A DNA stretch of 33,648 nt from Modicisalibacter xianhensis (GTDB taxonomy: Bacteria; Pseudomonadota; Gammaproteobacteria; Pseudomonadales; Halomonadaceae): contig NZ_FOPY01000022.1 of NCBI RefSeq assembly GCF_900113605.1, positions 1 to 33,648 of the forward strand, written 5' to 3'. The notes under the pieces were generated by a model, which saw only the letters and a program-made list of their open reading frames with translations, made no database searches and was not told the DNA's origin. Below are positions 24,410 to 32,439 of the stretch, piece after piece. Position 1 is the first letter of the stretch; each line of letters opens with the position of its first letter. Both the position numbers and the translations under genes were made by a program.

Positions 24410-24997
24410 TCACTTGCCCCAGCGACCCATCTCGTAAAGCTTGTCGAACCAGTTGGCGCGCGTCTTGTCGTTCATCGACTCGACCTGACCGATCAGTGTC
24501 TCCTCGATGGGCGTGATACCGACGAAACCGAGAATGTTGCGTTCCAGTGCCTTGACGCTATGCGCACGGTAGAAGTGCTGATAGATCAGCGCGGGCATGC
24601 CCATCGTCACTATCACGCGCGCCGAGCGGCCCCGTAACCCCTTGCGACCGAACGGGTTGCCTTCCTCATACTCGAAGGCGAAGCCAGGGCGCATGACTTG
24701 TTCGAGAAAGCCCTTGAACAGTGCCGGCATATCGCCGAGCCACAAGGGAAAGACCAGTACCAGATGCTCGGCCCAGACAATGGCTTCCTGGGCGGATCGC
24801 AATGCGTCGGGCAGTGCCCCTTCCTGCCAGGCTTTCTGGCTGCGTAGTAACGGAAAATCCAGCGTCGCGACGCCGATCACACGCACCTCATGCCCGGTGG
24901 TCTTGGCGCCTTGCAGATAACGCTCGGCCAACGCGTGGCACAGATGGGACTCGCTCGCGTCGGGGTGGCCTTGGATGATCACGATACGCCGGCTCAT
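24410..24997 (-). CDS. Flavodoxin-fold NAD(P)H-quinone reductase family protein
   Basis: The 195-aa protein opens RRIVIIQGHPDASESHLCHA, which matches the FMN/FAD phosphate-binding start of Flavodoxin_2 proteins (MdaB/KefF/NQO-like). It continues with LVFPLWLGDMPALFKGFLEQ, the second flavin-contact region. It probably reduces quinones or related electrophiles by two-electron transfer from NAD(P)H. It is a lone gene between the convergent SDR and the phosphodiesterase. The 25-base spacer in front of its ATG holds no strong ribosome site. Confidence 0.9.
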   Translation of the reverse strand: MSRRIVIIQGHPDASESHLCHALAERYLQGAKTTGHEVRVIGVATLDFPLLRSQKAWQEGALPDALRSAQEAIVWAEHLVLVFPLWLGDMPALFKGFLEQVMRPGFAFEYEEGNPFGRKGLRGRSARVIVTMGMPALIYQHFYRAHSVKALERNILGFVGITPIEETLIGQVESMNDKTRANWFDKLYEMGRWGK

Positions 24998-25096
24998 GGA
25001 GCGGAGTCCCCACGAAATGAATGTTTACCGAGGGTAACGCATCGGCTGAATGGCTGCCGTGGATTTGGCTGGTGTGCAGGGTATGAAAAGTTTGCT

Positions 25097-25129
25097 CATG
25101 CGCTCCATTCAGTCCGAAAGGAGCGCATG
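25097..25129 (-). terminator. Hairpin downstream of the phosphodiesterase gene
   Basis: CATGCGCTCC (25097-25106) and GGAGCGCATG (25120-25129) form a perfect 10-bp stem with a 13-base loop. On the minus strand it lies 15 bases past the stop and is followed by a short T-containing stretch (AACTTTTC). Confidence 0.6.
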
Positions 25130-25144
25130 CGAGACGATAAGAAC

Positions 25145-26449
25145 TCAGGTTCCGACGTTCATGCAGTTGTCGTAGAACGTCACGGTGGCAGGCCAGTCCG
25201 AGAACAGCCCCATTACACCCACGTCGCGGGCCAGCACGTCCAGCGTCAGCAGCTTGTCACCGTCGCTATCGATCACATCGTCCGTGGTGCGGTGATACCA
25301 CTGGCCGTCCTCGCTCAGCGGGCCCGAGCGCTCGAAACTCCAGGCGATGATATCGAGTCCTGCCTGTTTGGCGCGTTCAGCATAGACCGACGGTACGATG
25401 CGGCTGCCGGATTCGTCCGCGTCAGGGGTGGAAGCCAGCAGCATCCATAGCGGCGGGGCAATGATGTTCACGCCCTCGTCGGCCAACGCCTGCATGCTGG
25501 GCTCCCAGGTGTCGGGATTGGCATGGTCGAAGCCTTCCTCATCATAGCGATCATCGAGGTAGACGGCCTGCTTGCCGAATTCGGGCGCATGCTCGATCCA
25601 GTAGCGCACATCCTCCAGCTCGAACGATTGCGGATAGACGTCGCTTGGCGCAACGTTGGCCGCCCGGTACTCATCGACCAGCTTCTGCGCATAGTCGGCC
25701 TGTGACATGCCGTCGAAGGGCATCGCCACGCTCGGGGCCTTGAGCTCCGGTGTCATCTTCACGCCCATGGCCTTGAACAGCTCGATACTCTCGGCATGGG
25801 TCATCAGCGTGCCGCGCTGGGCGTACAGATCGGTTCGCCAGTTGGGCGTACCATTCATGTAGGCTTCGAGGCTGCGCGCCTCGGTATCGGCACCTTCCAT
25901 CTTGCCCTTGAGTGTCTTGAACTCGGCCAAGGTAATGTCGCTGGTGCAGCACTGCACTGCCGAGGCGTTGGTCAATTCGCCGTTCTGGTCGAATTCGGGC
26001 GGCACGCTGCACTTCTGTGCCAGGTTCGTTGCCAGGATGTTCGTGGTGGCATGCAGGTCGCACTGGTAGTGGCGGCAGACGAGTTCCTTGTCGGCGGTAA
26101 AGGTCACGTCGCACTCGAGAATGCCAGCGCCCATCTGTGCCCCGGCAATGTAGGCTTTTTTCGTATGCTCGGGAAACTGCAGCGGCGCCCCGCGATGGGC
26201 GATGGAAAAGTCCGTGCGCTGCCAGTCGCTGCGCTGGGCGGCACAGTTCAGCAGCCTGGACTTGAGTTCGCGCGAGCGCTGGGTCTGCTCGTCCATGTCC
26301 TGAACGAGAAACAAAGGGCGCGGCCCTAGGGTGATGTGCTCGGTGGCAGCGATCACCGAGGCATTGTCGGTCTCGGCCCAGGTCGGGCAGGCCATGGCAA
26401 GCAAAGCGATCAGGCCAAGGGGAGTGGAGAGAGGGGGCTTGTTGTGCAT
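25145..26449 (-). CDS. Exported glycerophosphodiester phosphodiesterase
   Basis: The 434-aa protein begins with a signal peptide (MHNKPPLSTP, a hydrophobic core, cleavage near TWA-E at about residue 25). This supports ATG 26449 over upstream starts. The GDPD domain shows HRGAPLQFPEHT, ECDVTF and an RHYQCD stretch, giving the catalytic His, Glu/Asp and metal-binding pattern. The C-terminal half has LDIIAWSFER. It would hydrolyse glycerophosphodiesters in the periplasm to glycerol-3-phosphate and an alcohol. The mature protein contains about nine cysteines, suggesting disulfides. No glp transport genes are adjacent. Confidence 0.9.
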   Translation of the reverse strand: MHNKPPLSTPLGLIALLAMACPTWAETDNASVIAATEHITLGPRPLFLVQDMDEQTQRSRELKSRLLNCAAQRSDWQRTDFSIAHRGAPLQFPEHTKKAYIAGAQMGAGILECDVTFTADKELVCRHYQCDLHATTNILATNLAQKCSVPPEFDQNGELTNASAVQCCTSDITLAEFKTLKGKMEGADTEARSLEAYMNGTPNWRTDLYAQRGTLMTHAESIELFKAMGVKMTPELKAPSVAMPFDGMSQADYAQKLVDEYRAANVAPSDVYPQSFELEDVRYWIEHAPEFGKQAVYLDDRYDEEGFDHANPDTWEPSMQALADEGVNIIAPPLWMLLASTPDADESGSRIVPSVYAERAKQAGLDIIAWSFERSGPLSEDGQWYHRTTDDVIDSDGDKLLTLDVLARDVGVMGLFSDWPATVTFYDNCMNVGT

Positions 26450-26514
26450 GGTTCGACTCGCTGTCTGCTTCCTGAAAACGGTTGCAGAGCAGAGTATGGA
26501 CCATGTTGTGTTAC

Positions 26515-26551
26515 GGGGCGGCGACATGACGGTGATGGAGGGCACCGCCCC
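26515..26551 (-). terminator. Possible terminator of the CDF-like gene
   Basis: GGGGCGG (26515-26521) pairs with CCGCCCC (26545-26551) around a 23-base loop, just past the stop of the minus-strand transporter gene. There is no T run, so this is weak. Confidence 0.3.
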
Positions 26552-26555
26552 GGGG

Positions 26556-27461
26556 TCAAGCCCAGCGCGGATCAGCGGTAAAGGCCACCGTGAACCAGCG
26601 ATGTTGCGGCGGGATGCTCAGGTTGGCGGCGATTTCCTCGCGAATCTCGTCGAGTTCGGCCATGCCACGCTGCGAGGCGAAATCCTTGCGGGTGATGATA
26701 TGGATTTCGATGAAATGACCGCGCCCGGTCTTGGCGACATGGCTGTGATAGTCGAGCAGGCCGTCGCGTTGCATGACCTGTTGCATGGCATCGTGAACCT
26801 CCTGATCGATGTGGCTCGGCGCGATGAGGAACACTTCCTTCATGGCGCGGCGCACGATGCCCAGCGGCACCGGCAGGAAGCAGACTGTCAGTACTGCCAG
26901 CAGCAGCGAATCCACATAAGGCGTCCAGTGGGCCAGGGCCGTGCCTTCCAGAAGCGCGGCAATGACGAAGGCGACCAGTAGCGCAGACGTGATCAAGGCT
27001 GCCATCAGCCAGCTTTGCGTATCGATGCGCAGGAATTCGGAATCCGCCTCGCGATTGATCCCTTTCTCGAAGACATACATGCCGAAGCAGACACCGGTAA
27101 CCACGACGGCATAGGCAATGGCCGCGCCAAAGGCGAGGTCGCGCCCGCCTTCGAGCAGCCCTTGGATGGCATTCAGAAAGGCATAGCAGCAAAGTAGCGT
27201 CAGTACGGCACCATTGAAGGCTGCCACCATCGGTTCGAAATGCCAGTAGCCGTGCTGGAAACGTTCACTGGCCTCACGCACGGCCAGCCGGGACACCAGC
27301 AGGGCGAGTCCCGACATGGCCGCGTCGATGGAGGAAAACATCCCATCGAAGAGAATGGATTGCGAGCCGGCCAGCAGACCCAGGGCGACGCCAAGGCCGG
27401 CGACGAACAGCGTCATGGCAATGGAGATTTTCAGTGCGCGCTGTTCGAGGTGGGATTGCAT
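26556..27461 (-). CDS. Cation diffusion facilitator-like transporter (COG3965-like)
   Basis: The 302-aa protein has six predicted spans (about 10-205) and a C-terminal cytoplasmic domain, the CDF layout. The start MQSHLEQRALKIS and LFDGMFSSIDAAMSGLALLV correspond to spans 1-2. Aligned by eye with YiiP, the first metal-site aspartate (FDGMF) is kept but its i+4 partner is serine. In span 5 the usual HxxxD is replaced by SWLMA. The transported ion is therefore doubtful. ATG 27461 is used; its ribosome site is weak and longer readings look like non-coding shadow. It is a single gene. Confidence 0.85.
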   Translation of the reverse strand: MQSHLEQRALKISIAMTLFVAGLGVALGLLAGSQSILFDGMFSSIDAAMSGLALLVSRLAVREASERFQHGYWHFEPMVAAFNGAVLTLLCCYAFLNAIQGLLEGGRDLAFGAAIAYAVVVTGVCFGMYVFEKGINREADSEFLRIDTQSWLMAALITSALLVAFVIAALLEGTALAHWTPYVDSLLLAVLTVCFLPVPLGIVRRAMKEVFLIAPSHIDQEVHDAMQQVMQRDGLLDYHSHVAKTGRGHFIEIHIITRKDFASQRGMAELDEIREEIAANLSIPPQHRWFTVAFTADPRWA

Positions 27462-27546
27462 GAGCGAGCCGCCTGGCCAAATCGCTAATATACGCCTTGG
27501 CCGTCGTCGGTTGCCAGCAATCGCTCGGCTTGCTCTGGTCAGTGGC

Positions 27547-28092
27547 TCACTTCCACTTGATATTGCAGCCCATTGAGGGCTTCTGGTTGGCGTCCGGCTG
27601 CTTGCCCGCCAGCAACGCATCGGCGGCGGCGCGTAGATCCTTGCCGGTCGGTGTACCCTTGCCGGGGCGGGTGCCATCGAACTGCCCGCGATAGGCCAGC
27701 TGGTGTTCGCTGTCGAACAGGAAAAAGTCCGGTGTACACGCCGCCTCGAAGGCGCGCGCCACTTCCTGACTTTCGTCCACCAGGTAGGGGAAGCTGTAGC
27801 CGTGGGCTATCGCTTCCTTGCGCATGCGCTCCGGGCTGTCGTCCGGCTGGGCGTGGAAATCGTTGCTGTTGATGGCGATGACCATCATGCCCTTTTCGAT
27901 GTACTCATTGGCAAAGTCCGCGAAGCTGTCGGCAATATGCTGCACGAACGGGCAGTGATTGCAGATGAACGCGACCAATAGTGGATGGCCACCGTACTGC
28001 TCGCTGGAAATCTCGTTTCCCTCGGGGTCGGGCAGCCGAAACTCCGGCATCGGCGAGCCCAGGTCGATCATGTTGGAAGGCGTCAGTGACAT
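27547..28092 (-). CDS. Thioredoxin-family (AhpC/TSA-like) protein
   Basis: The 181-aa protein has a peroxiredoxin/TlpA-type fold beginning MIDLGSPMPEFRLPDPEGNE, with a CNHCP redox motif (FICNHCPFVQ) and a conserved CTPDFFLFD segment with cis-proline. The CNHCP motif marks a distinct group of predicted cytosolic thioredoxin-like proteins of unknown target. There is no signal peptide. GGAG lies 6 bases before ATG 28092; the longer reading to 28137 has no such site. It is divergent from the OsmC-YcaO gene. Confidence 0.92.
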   Translation of the reverse strand: MSLTPSNMIDLGSPMPEFRLPDPEGNEISSEQYGGHPLLVAFICNHCPFVQHIADSFADFANEYIEKGMMVIAINSNDFHAQPDDSPERMRKEAIAHGYSFPYLVDESQEVARAFEAACTPDFFLFDSEHQLAYRGQFDGTRPGKGTPTGKDLRAAADALLAGKQPDANQKPSMGCNIKWK

Positions 28093-28322
28093 GGCGGTCT
28101 CCTTTCCTTGAGTCTCGAAAAACTCGCGCAAACGCAAGATATGGAGTCAGTCTAGTTGCAATGACATCGCTCGTTTCAAGGTACGTCATCGCGACACGAA
28201 TCTTGCCGGCTTCGGGCAAATGAGTTTTTCGCTCACCCCCAAGACGCCGGGCGGCAAAATCAGGATAATGGCTGGCCACACGTCCACGACTCCCCAGAAA
28301 GCCATCAACCCGGCTCCCGCTT
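28093..28322. other. Divergent intergenic region, no clear motif
   Basis: These 230 bp separate the thioredoxin-family gene (minus) from the OsmC-YcaO gene (plus). I see no convincing promoter pair, palindrome or small gene. The plus-strand reading frame beginning at 28220 continues out of frame into the OsmC coding region and looks spurious. Confidence 0.4.
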
Positions 28323-30524
28323 ATGGAAATCAAGGTCAACTATCTCGAGAACCTGCGCCAGGAAGCCAGGTTCGACGACTTTACCGTCATCACCGATCAG
28401 CCGATCCGCTACAAGGGCGATGGCTCCGCGCCGGGGCCGTTCGACTACTTCCTGGCCTCGTCGGCGCTCTGTGCAGCCTACTTCGTGCGGGTGTACTGCA
28501 ATGCGCGGGATATTCCTACCGAGAATATCCGCCTGTCGCAGAACAACATCGTCGACCCGGAAAACCGCTACAACCAGATCTTCCGTATCCAGGTCGAGTT
28601 GCCGAATGACCTTTCCGACAAGGACCGCCAGGGCATCCTGCGCTCCATCGAGCGCTGCTCGGTCAAGCGGGTGATTCAGAACAACCCCGAGTTCCAGATC
28701 GAGGTGGTCGATAACATCGACGAAGACGCCCAGGCATTGCTGATGGGTGGCACTGTCGAAGGCGAGAACACCTGGATCGAAGGTAAGGACCTGCCGCTGG
28801 AGCAGACCATTGCCAACATGACCGGCATCCTCGAGGATCTCGGCATGAAGATCGAGATCGCCTCGTGGCGCAATATCGTGCCGCACGTCTGGTCGCTGCA
28901 CATTCGCGACGCCGCCTCGCCGATGTGCTTCACCAACGGCAAGGGCGCCACCAAGGAAGCTGCGCTGTGCTCGGCGCTGGGCGAGTTCATCGAGCGTCTC
29001 TCCTGCAACTTCTTCTATAACGATCAGTACTTCGGCGAGGAGATCGCGGGCAGTGCGTTCGTTCATTACCCGGACGAGGAATGGTTCCAGCCAGGGCCGA
29101 ACGACGCGTTGCCGGACGGCATCCTGGACGATCACTGCCGGGCCATCTACGACCCCGACGGCGAGCTGCGCGGCTCGCACCTGATCGACACCAACTCCGG
29201 CCGGGCGGATCGCGGTATCGTCTCGCTGCCCTTTGTGCGCCAATCTGACGGCGAGACGGTCTATTTCCCGTCCAATCTGATCGAGAACCTCTACCTCAGT
29301 AACGGCATGAGCGCCGGCAACACGGTGGCCGAGGCGCAGGTGCAGTGCCTGTCGGAGATCTTCGAGCGCGCAGTGAAGAAGCAGATCATCGAGGAAGAAA
29401 TCGTGCTGCCCGACGTGCCCGACGAGGTACTGGCGAAATACCCCGGCATTGTCGAGGGCATCGAGGCGCTGGAGGCCCAGGGCTTCCCGGTGCTGGTCAA
29501 GGACGCCTCGCTCGGCGGTCAGTTCCCGGTGGCCTGCGTCACGCTGATGAATCCGCGTACCGGCGGCGTGTTTGCTTCCTTCGGCGCACATCCCAGCCTG
29601 CAGGTAGCGCTGGAGCGAAGCCTGACCGAGCTATTGCAGGGGCGCAGCTTCGAAGGACTGGATGATCTGCCGCCGCCCACCTTCAACTCCCAGGCGGTGG
29701 CTGAGCCGAACAACTTCGTCGAGCACTTCATCGATTCGTCGGGGGTGATTTCCTGGCGCTTCTTCAGTTCGCGCTCCGACGTCGAGTTCTGCGAGTGGGA
29801 TTTCTCGGGTACCAATGACGAAGAAGCGGAGCGCCTGTTCGGGATTCTCTCGGAAATGGGCCTGGAAGCCTACATGGCCGTTCACGAGGACCTGGGCGCG
29901 CCGGTGTGCCGCATCCTGGTGCCGGGCTATTCCGAGGTGTATCCCGTGGAAGACCTGGTCTGGGACAACACCAACATGGCACTGGCCTTCCGCGAGGACA
30001 TCCTCAACCTGCATTCGCTGGACGACGCGCAACTGGCCGAGCTGCTCGAACGCCTGGAAGAGAGCGAACTCGACGAGCAGATGAAAATCGTCACGCTGAT
30101 CGGCATCGAGTTCGACGACAACTCCGTCTGGTCCGAGCTGACCATTCAGGAATTGAAGCTGCTGATCCATCTGGCGCTACAGCAGCATGAAGAAGCACTG
30201 GATCACGTCGCGATGTTCCTGCAGTTTAACGACAACACCGTCGCGCGTGGTCTGTTCTACCAGGCGATGCAGGCGGTGCTGGAAATCACCCTGGACGACG
30301 AGCTGGCGCTCGAGGATTACCTGTATAACCTGCGGCGCATGTTCGGTGACGAGACCATGGACGCCGTGGTCGGCTCGGTCACCAGCGAGGTACGCTTCCA
30401 TGGCCTGACGCCCACCAGCTTGAAGCTGGAAGGCATCGACCGACACCAGCGCCTGATCGAAAGCTACAAGAAGCTGCACGCGGCGCGCGCTGCCAAGGCG
30501 GGAGCGGCCGTAACCTCAGCCTGA
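28323..30524 (+). CDS. ycaO: OsmC-YcaO fusion protein
   Basis: The 733-aa protein has an N-terminal OsmC-like domain (about 1-150, with APGPFDYFLASSALCAAYF). A YcaO domain follows (about 190-560) with KGATKEAALCSALGEFIERLS and ERSLTELLQGR, the helices whose acidic and arginine residues bind ATP-Mg. A helical, TPR-like C-terminal region covers about 600-720. YcaO proteins activate backbone amides with ATP. The E. coli protein, which lacks the OsmC part in many annotations, has been linked to RimO-dependent methylthiolation of ribosomal protein S12. This is a stand-alone gene without peptide-precursor genes nearby, so a housekeeping role is likelier than RiPP synthesis. No in-frame upstream start is available, and ATG 28323 lacks a recognisable Shine-Dalgarno. 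A strong terminator follows. Confidence 0.93.
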   Translation: MEIKVNYLENLRQEARFDDFTVITDQPIRYKGDGSAPGPFDYFLASSALCAAYFVRVYCNARDIPTENIRLSQNNIVDPENRYNQIFRIQVELPNDLSDKDRQGILRSIERCSVKRVIQNNPEFQIEVVDNIDEDAQALLMGGTVEGENTWIEGKDLPLEQTIANMTGILEDLGMKIEIASWRNIVPHVWSLHIRDAASPMCFTNGKGATKEAALCSALGEFIERLSCNFFYNDQYFGEEIAGSAFVHYPDEEWFQPGPNDALPDGILDDHCRAIYDPDGELRGSHLIDTNSGRADRGIVSLPFVRQSDGETVYFPSNLIENLYLSNGMSAGNTVAEAQVQCLSEIFERAVKKQIIEEEIVLPDVPDEVLAKYPGIVEGIEALEAQGFPVLVKDASLGGQFPVACVTLMNPRTGGVFASFGAHPSLQVALERSLTELLQGRSFEGLDDLPPPTFNSQAVAEPNNFVEHFIDSSGVISWRFFSSRSDVEFCEWDFSGTNDEEAERLFGILSEMGLEAYMAVHEDLGAPVCRILVPGYSEVYPVEDLVWDNTNMALAFREDILNLHSLDDAQLAELLERLEESELDEQMKIVTLIGIEFDDNSVWSELTIQELKLLIHLALQQHEEALDHVAMFLQFNDNTVARGLFYQAMQAVLEITLDDELALEDYLYNLRRMFGDETMDAVVGSVTSEVRFHGLTPTSLKLEGIDRHQRLIESYKKLHAARAAKAGAAVTSA

Positions 30525-30543
30525 TCGTCATGTATCGGGTAGC

Positions 30544-30580
30544 AACGCCCCCGAGTCGGTTTTCCGGCTCGGGGGCGTTT
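30544..30580. terminator. Bidirectional rho-independent terminator
   Basis: AACGCCCCCGAG (30544-30555) and CTCGGGGGCGTT (30568-30579) form a perfect 12-bp stem followed by T residues. The A residues on the left arm give the same signal on the minus strand. It serves the converging ycaO and CBS-domain genes. Confidence 0.93.
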
Positions 30581-30595
30581 TGCCTTGGTACTTGC

Positions 30596-31039
30596 TCATT
30601 CCTGCCCGTTGTCGAGCAGCGTGACGGCCAGGCGTACAAAGTCCACGGAAGAAACAATGCCGACCAGGCGACCTTCGCCGTCGAGCACCGGCATGGCGCC
30701 CTGACGATGGGCCAACAGTTGCCGACCGGCGTCGGCGAGAGGCGTGTCGGCCGATAGGGTGAGCACGTCCCGGGAAATGGCCTCGGCAAGCGGGATCCGC
30801 CCGAGATGCTTGCTCAAGCGCTTCGAGCCGTAGGTATCGGTGATGCGCAACGCTTCGCGCAGCACGACCTTCTGATTGAGCAATCCCGCCAGATGGCCCT
30901 GTTCGTCGAGCACCGGCAGATGCCGTATCTTGTGTTCCCGCATGGTCTCGTTACCGTCATTGAGCGTCTGCTCGAGACGAAGCGTGACGATGTCGCGGAT
31001 CATGATGTCGGCGACTACGGTAGGAGTCTCTTGGGTCAT
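30596..31039 (-). CDS. CBS-domain pair protein
   Basis: The 147-aa protein consists of two CBS motifs: about 8-65 (VADIMIRDIVTLRLEQTL, IRHLPVLDEQGHLAGLL) and about 85-142 (AISRDVLTLSADTPL, GAMPVLDGEGRLVGIVSSVD). Such pairs bind adenosine nucleotides and act as energy or redox sensors, usually by contacting another protein. There is no fused catalytic domain. GGAG lies 10 bases before ATG 31039. It is divergent from the methyltransferase gene across a 158-bp region in which I recognise no regulatory motif. Confidence 0.92.
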   Translation of the reverse strand: MTQETPTVVADIMIRDIVTLRLEQTLNDGNETMREHKIRHLPVLDEQGHLAGLLNQKVVLREALRITDTYGSKRLSKHLGRIPLAEAISRDVLTLSADTPLADAGRQLLAHRQGAMPVLDGEGRLVGIVSSVDFVRLAVTLLDNGQE

Positions 31040-31197
31040 CGGGTCAATTCTCCATCGAATCGGGTATGGCGTGGCTCTGCGCTTTATCGGCAAGAATCGG
31101 CCGGACAATAGTCGAATGGCTGGAAAATTCGGGGAAACCGAACTTTGCTGACTTTCATTTGACCGGGATCAAGACAACCAAGGAGCAAGGAAGCACG

Positions 31198-31809
31198 ATG
31201 CGCAGCCTCATCTACGACACGCTTATCCTCAGGCTCACTTCGCAATGGTACGCACACGTGCTGAATCGCATGCCCGAGGGGGCCACCATGCTGGATGTGG
31301 GGATCGGCACGGCAGGGGCATTACTGGCCAATACCGATTTGGTGACGCAAAAGCGCCTTCAGGTGACGGGTATCGACATCGATGCCGACTACATAAAGCG
31401 TGCCCACGAAAGGCTGGCGGCATCGCCATTGGCTGACCATGCCAAGGTCTCTCTCGAATCGGTCTATCAGCATCGGGGCGGGCCGTACGATGCCATCTAC
31501 TTTTCGGCGAGCTTCATGCTCCTGCCCGAGCCTGAACAGGCGCTGCGGCATTGCTGCGGACTTTTGCGCCCGGACGGGCGCATATTCTTCACGCAAACCA
31601 TCCAGACGCGGCCATCCCGTTGGATGGAAAAGCTCAAGCCCGTACTAAAACGGGTGACGAGCATCGATTTTGGCCGTGTCACCTACGAAGAGGATTTCAA
31701 GGCCCAGCTTCGCGCCGCTGGACTGGAAATAGAGGAGTCCACCTTCCTGGCTCACCACGGCAGTCGAGCGTCGTGTCTTGCCGTGGCTAGGCCGGCTAGC
31801 GCAACCTAA
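31198..31809 (+). CDS. Class I SAM-dependent methyltransferase
   Basis: The 203-aa protein has motif I LDVGIGTAGALL (about 32-43), an acidic motif II TGIDIDADYI (about 57-66), a DAIYFSAS motif near residue 100, and LLRPDGRIFFTQ, the order of a Rossmann-fold methyltransferase. The substrate is unknown. The C-terminal sequence SCLAVARPASAT ends at TAA 31807-31809. Bases 31762-31802 of this gene's 3' end are repeated at 32443-32483 beyond a toxin-antitoxin module. The gene itself appears complete, with GGA 8 bases before ATG. Confidence 0.9.
   Translation: MRSLIYDTLILRLTSQWYAHVLNRMPEGATMLDVGIGTAGALLANTDLVTQKRLQVTGIDIDADYIKRAHERLAASPLADHAKVSLESVYQHRGGPYDAIYFSASFMLLPEPEQALRHCCGLLRPDGRIFFTQTIQTRPSRWMEKLKPVLKRVTSIDFGRVTYEEDFKAQLRAAGLEIEESTFLAHHGSRASCLAVARPASAT
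31762..31802 (+). repeat. Direct repeat, left copy (methyltransferase 3' end)
   Basis: This 41-base segment matches 32443-32483 at 34 of 41 positions, including a 17-base identical core CGTGTCTTGCCGTGGCT. The two copies flank the yefM-yoeB module. Confidence 0.8.
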
Positions 31810-31837
31810 GCTCTTCCTAAGGCAACATCATCATGTC

Positions 31838-32092
31838 TCAGTAGTGATAATGAAGCTGAGCGATAAGCAGTGCATCATCCGTGACCTTGTAGACCATTCG
31901 GTCTTCTTCGTTGATTCGCCGGGACCAGTAACCCGCCAGGCTATGCTTGAGAGGTTCAGGCTTACCGACGCCTTCGAATGGCTCACGCTGGGTTTCCTTG
32001 ATTAACTTATTGATCCGGGTAAGCGTCTTTATGTCGGTCTTTTGCCAGTACAGATAGTCTTCCCATGCATTCTTGGAGAAGAGCAGCTTCAT
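31838..32092 (-). CDS. yoeB: YoeB-family ribosome-dependent mRNA endonuclease toxin
   Basis: The 84-aa protein is full length for YoeB and close to the E. coli protein throughout. It shows WEDYLYWQ, PFEGVGKPEPLKH, YWSRRI and the C-terminal HYHY. The catalytic residues E46, R65, H83 and the terminal Y84 are all present, so the toxin should be active: it cleaves mRNA in the ribosomal A site unless bound by YefM. ATG 32092 overlaps the antitoxin stop by four bases (ATGA), the standard coupled arrangement with antitoxin first. The module is AT-richer than its neighbours, consistent with acquisition. Confidence 0.96.
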   Translation of the reverse strand: MKLLFSKNAWEDYLYWQKTDIKTLTRINKLIKETQREPFEGVGKPEPLKHSLAGYWSRRINEEDRMVYKVTDDALLIAQLHYHY

Positions 32093-32340
32093 TCAAGGAG
32101 TTCCTTCTCCTGGCCATTGCCTTGCTCCAGTTCGGCGACAGACTCCAATAGCCGACGGGCATTCTTCGGTGCACGAAGCAGGTACGCAGCCTCTTGCAAT
32201 GCTTCGTAGTCCTCAAGAGAGATCATGACCACCGACTGCGCTTTGCTGCGGGTAATAATGATGGGTGAATGGTCTTCACAGACCTGTTCCATGGTTTTGG
32301 CTAGATGAGTTCGCGCTGCGGTGTAGCTGATGGCGTCCAT
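32089..32340 (-). CDS. yefM: YefM/Phd-family antitoxin
   Basis: The 83-aa protein matches YefM: an N-terminal DNA-binding part (MDAISYTAARTHLAKTMEQV, then ITRSKAQSVVMISLEDYEAL) and a C-terminal tail (APKNARRLLESVAELEQGN) that wraps the toxin. It neutralises YoeB and, with it, represses the operon. The operator-promoter lies 25-60 bases upstream. It is first in the operon and overlaps the toxin start. Confidence 0.95.
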   Translation of the reverse strand: MDAISYTAARTHLAKTMEQVCEDHSPIIITRSKAQSVVMISLEDYEALQEAAYLLRAPKNARRLLESVAELEQGNGQEKELLE

Positions 32341-32364
32341 AAAGTGCTCCTGAGCGGGATGTCA

Positions 32365-32402
32365 TTTATGTACAGAATACTGTACATAAACTGGCTAGAC
32401 AA
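32365..32402 (-). promoter_or_regulatory. Promoter and YefM-YoeB operator
   Basis: A perfect palindrome with 11-bp arms, TTTATGTACAG and CTGTACATAAA (32365-32390, spacer AATA), contains two TGTACA cores, the known YefM recognition core. Reading the minus strand, TTGTCT (32397-32402) and TATTCT (32374-32379) are 17 bases apart. The -10 lies inside the operator, as expected for autorepression. Confidence 0.8.
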
Positions 32403-32439
32403 TCGCTTGTAGAATGGCGCTTCTCCGCTGCTTTACTGT

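Noticed and set aside
28220-28609. A 129-codon plus-strand frame overlapping the start of the OsmC domain
   Set aside because: It is out of frame with OsmC-YcaO and its Arg/Ala/Gly-rich sequence matches the shadow pattern, though its position just before a gene without a ribosome site made it worth a look.
28305-29591. A 428-codon minus-strand frame opposite ycaO
   Set aside because: It is an antisense shadow of a conserved gene, with no recognisable domain and no ribosome site.
28323-30524. RiPP (thiazole/oxazole-modified peptide) cluster based on the YcaO domain
   Set aside because: No precursor-like small ORF, cyclodehydratase partner, dehydrogenase or export gene adjoins it. The OsmC-YcaO architecture is the housekeeping type.
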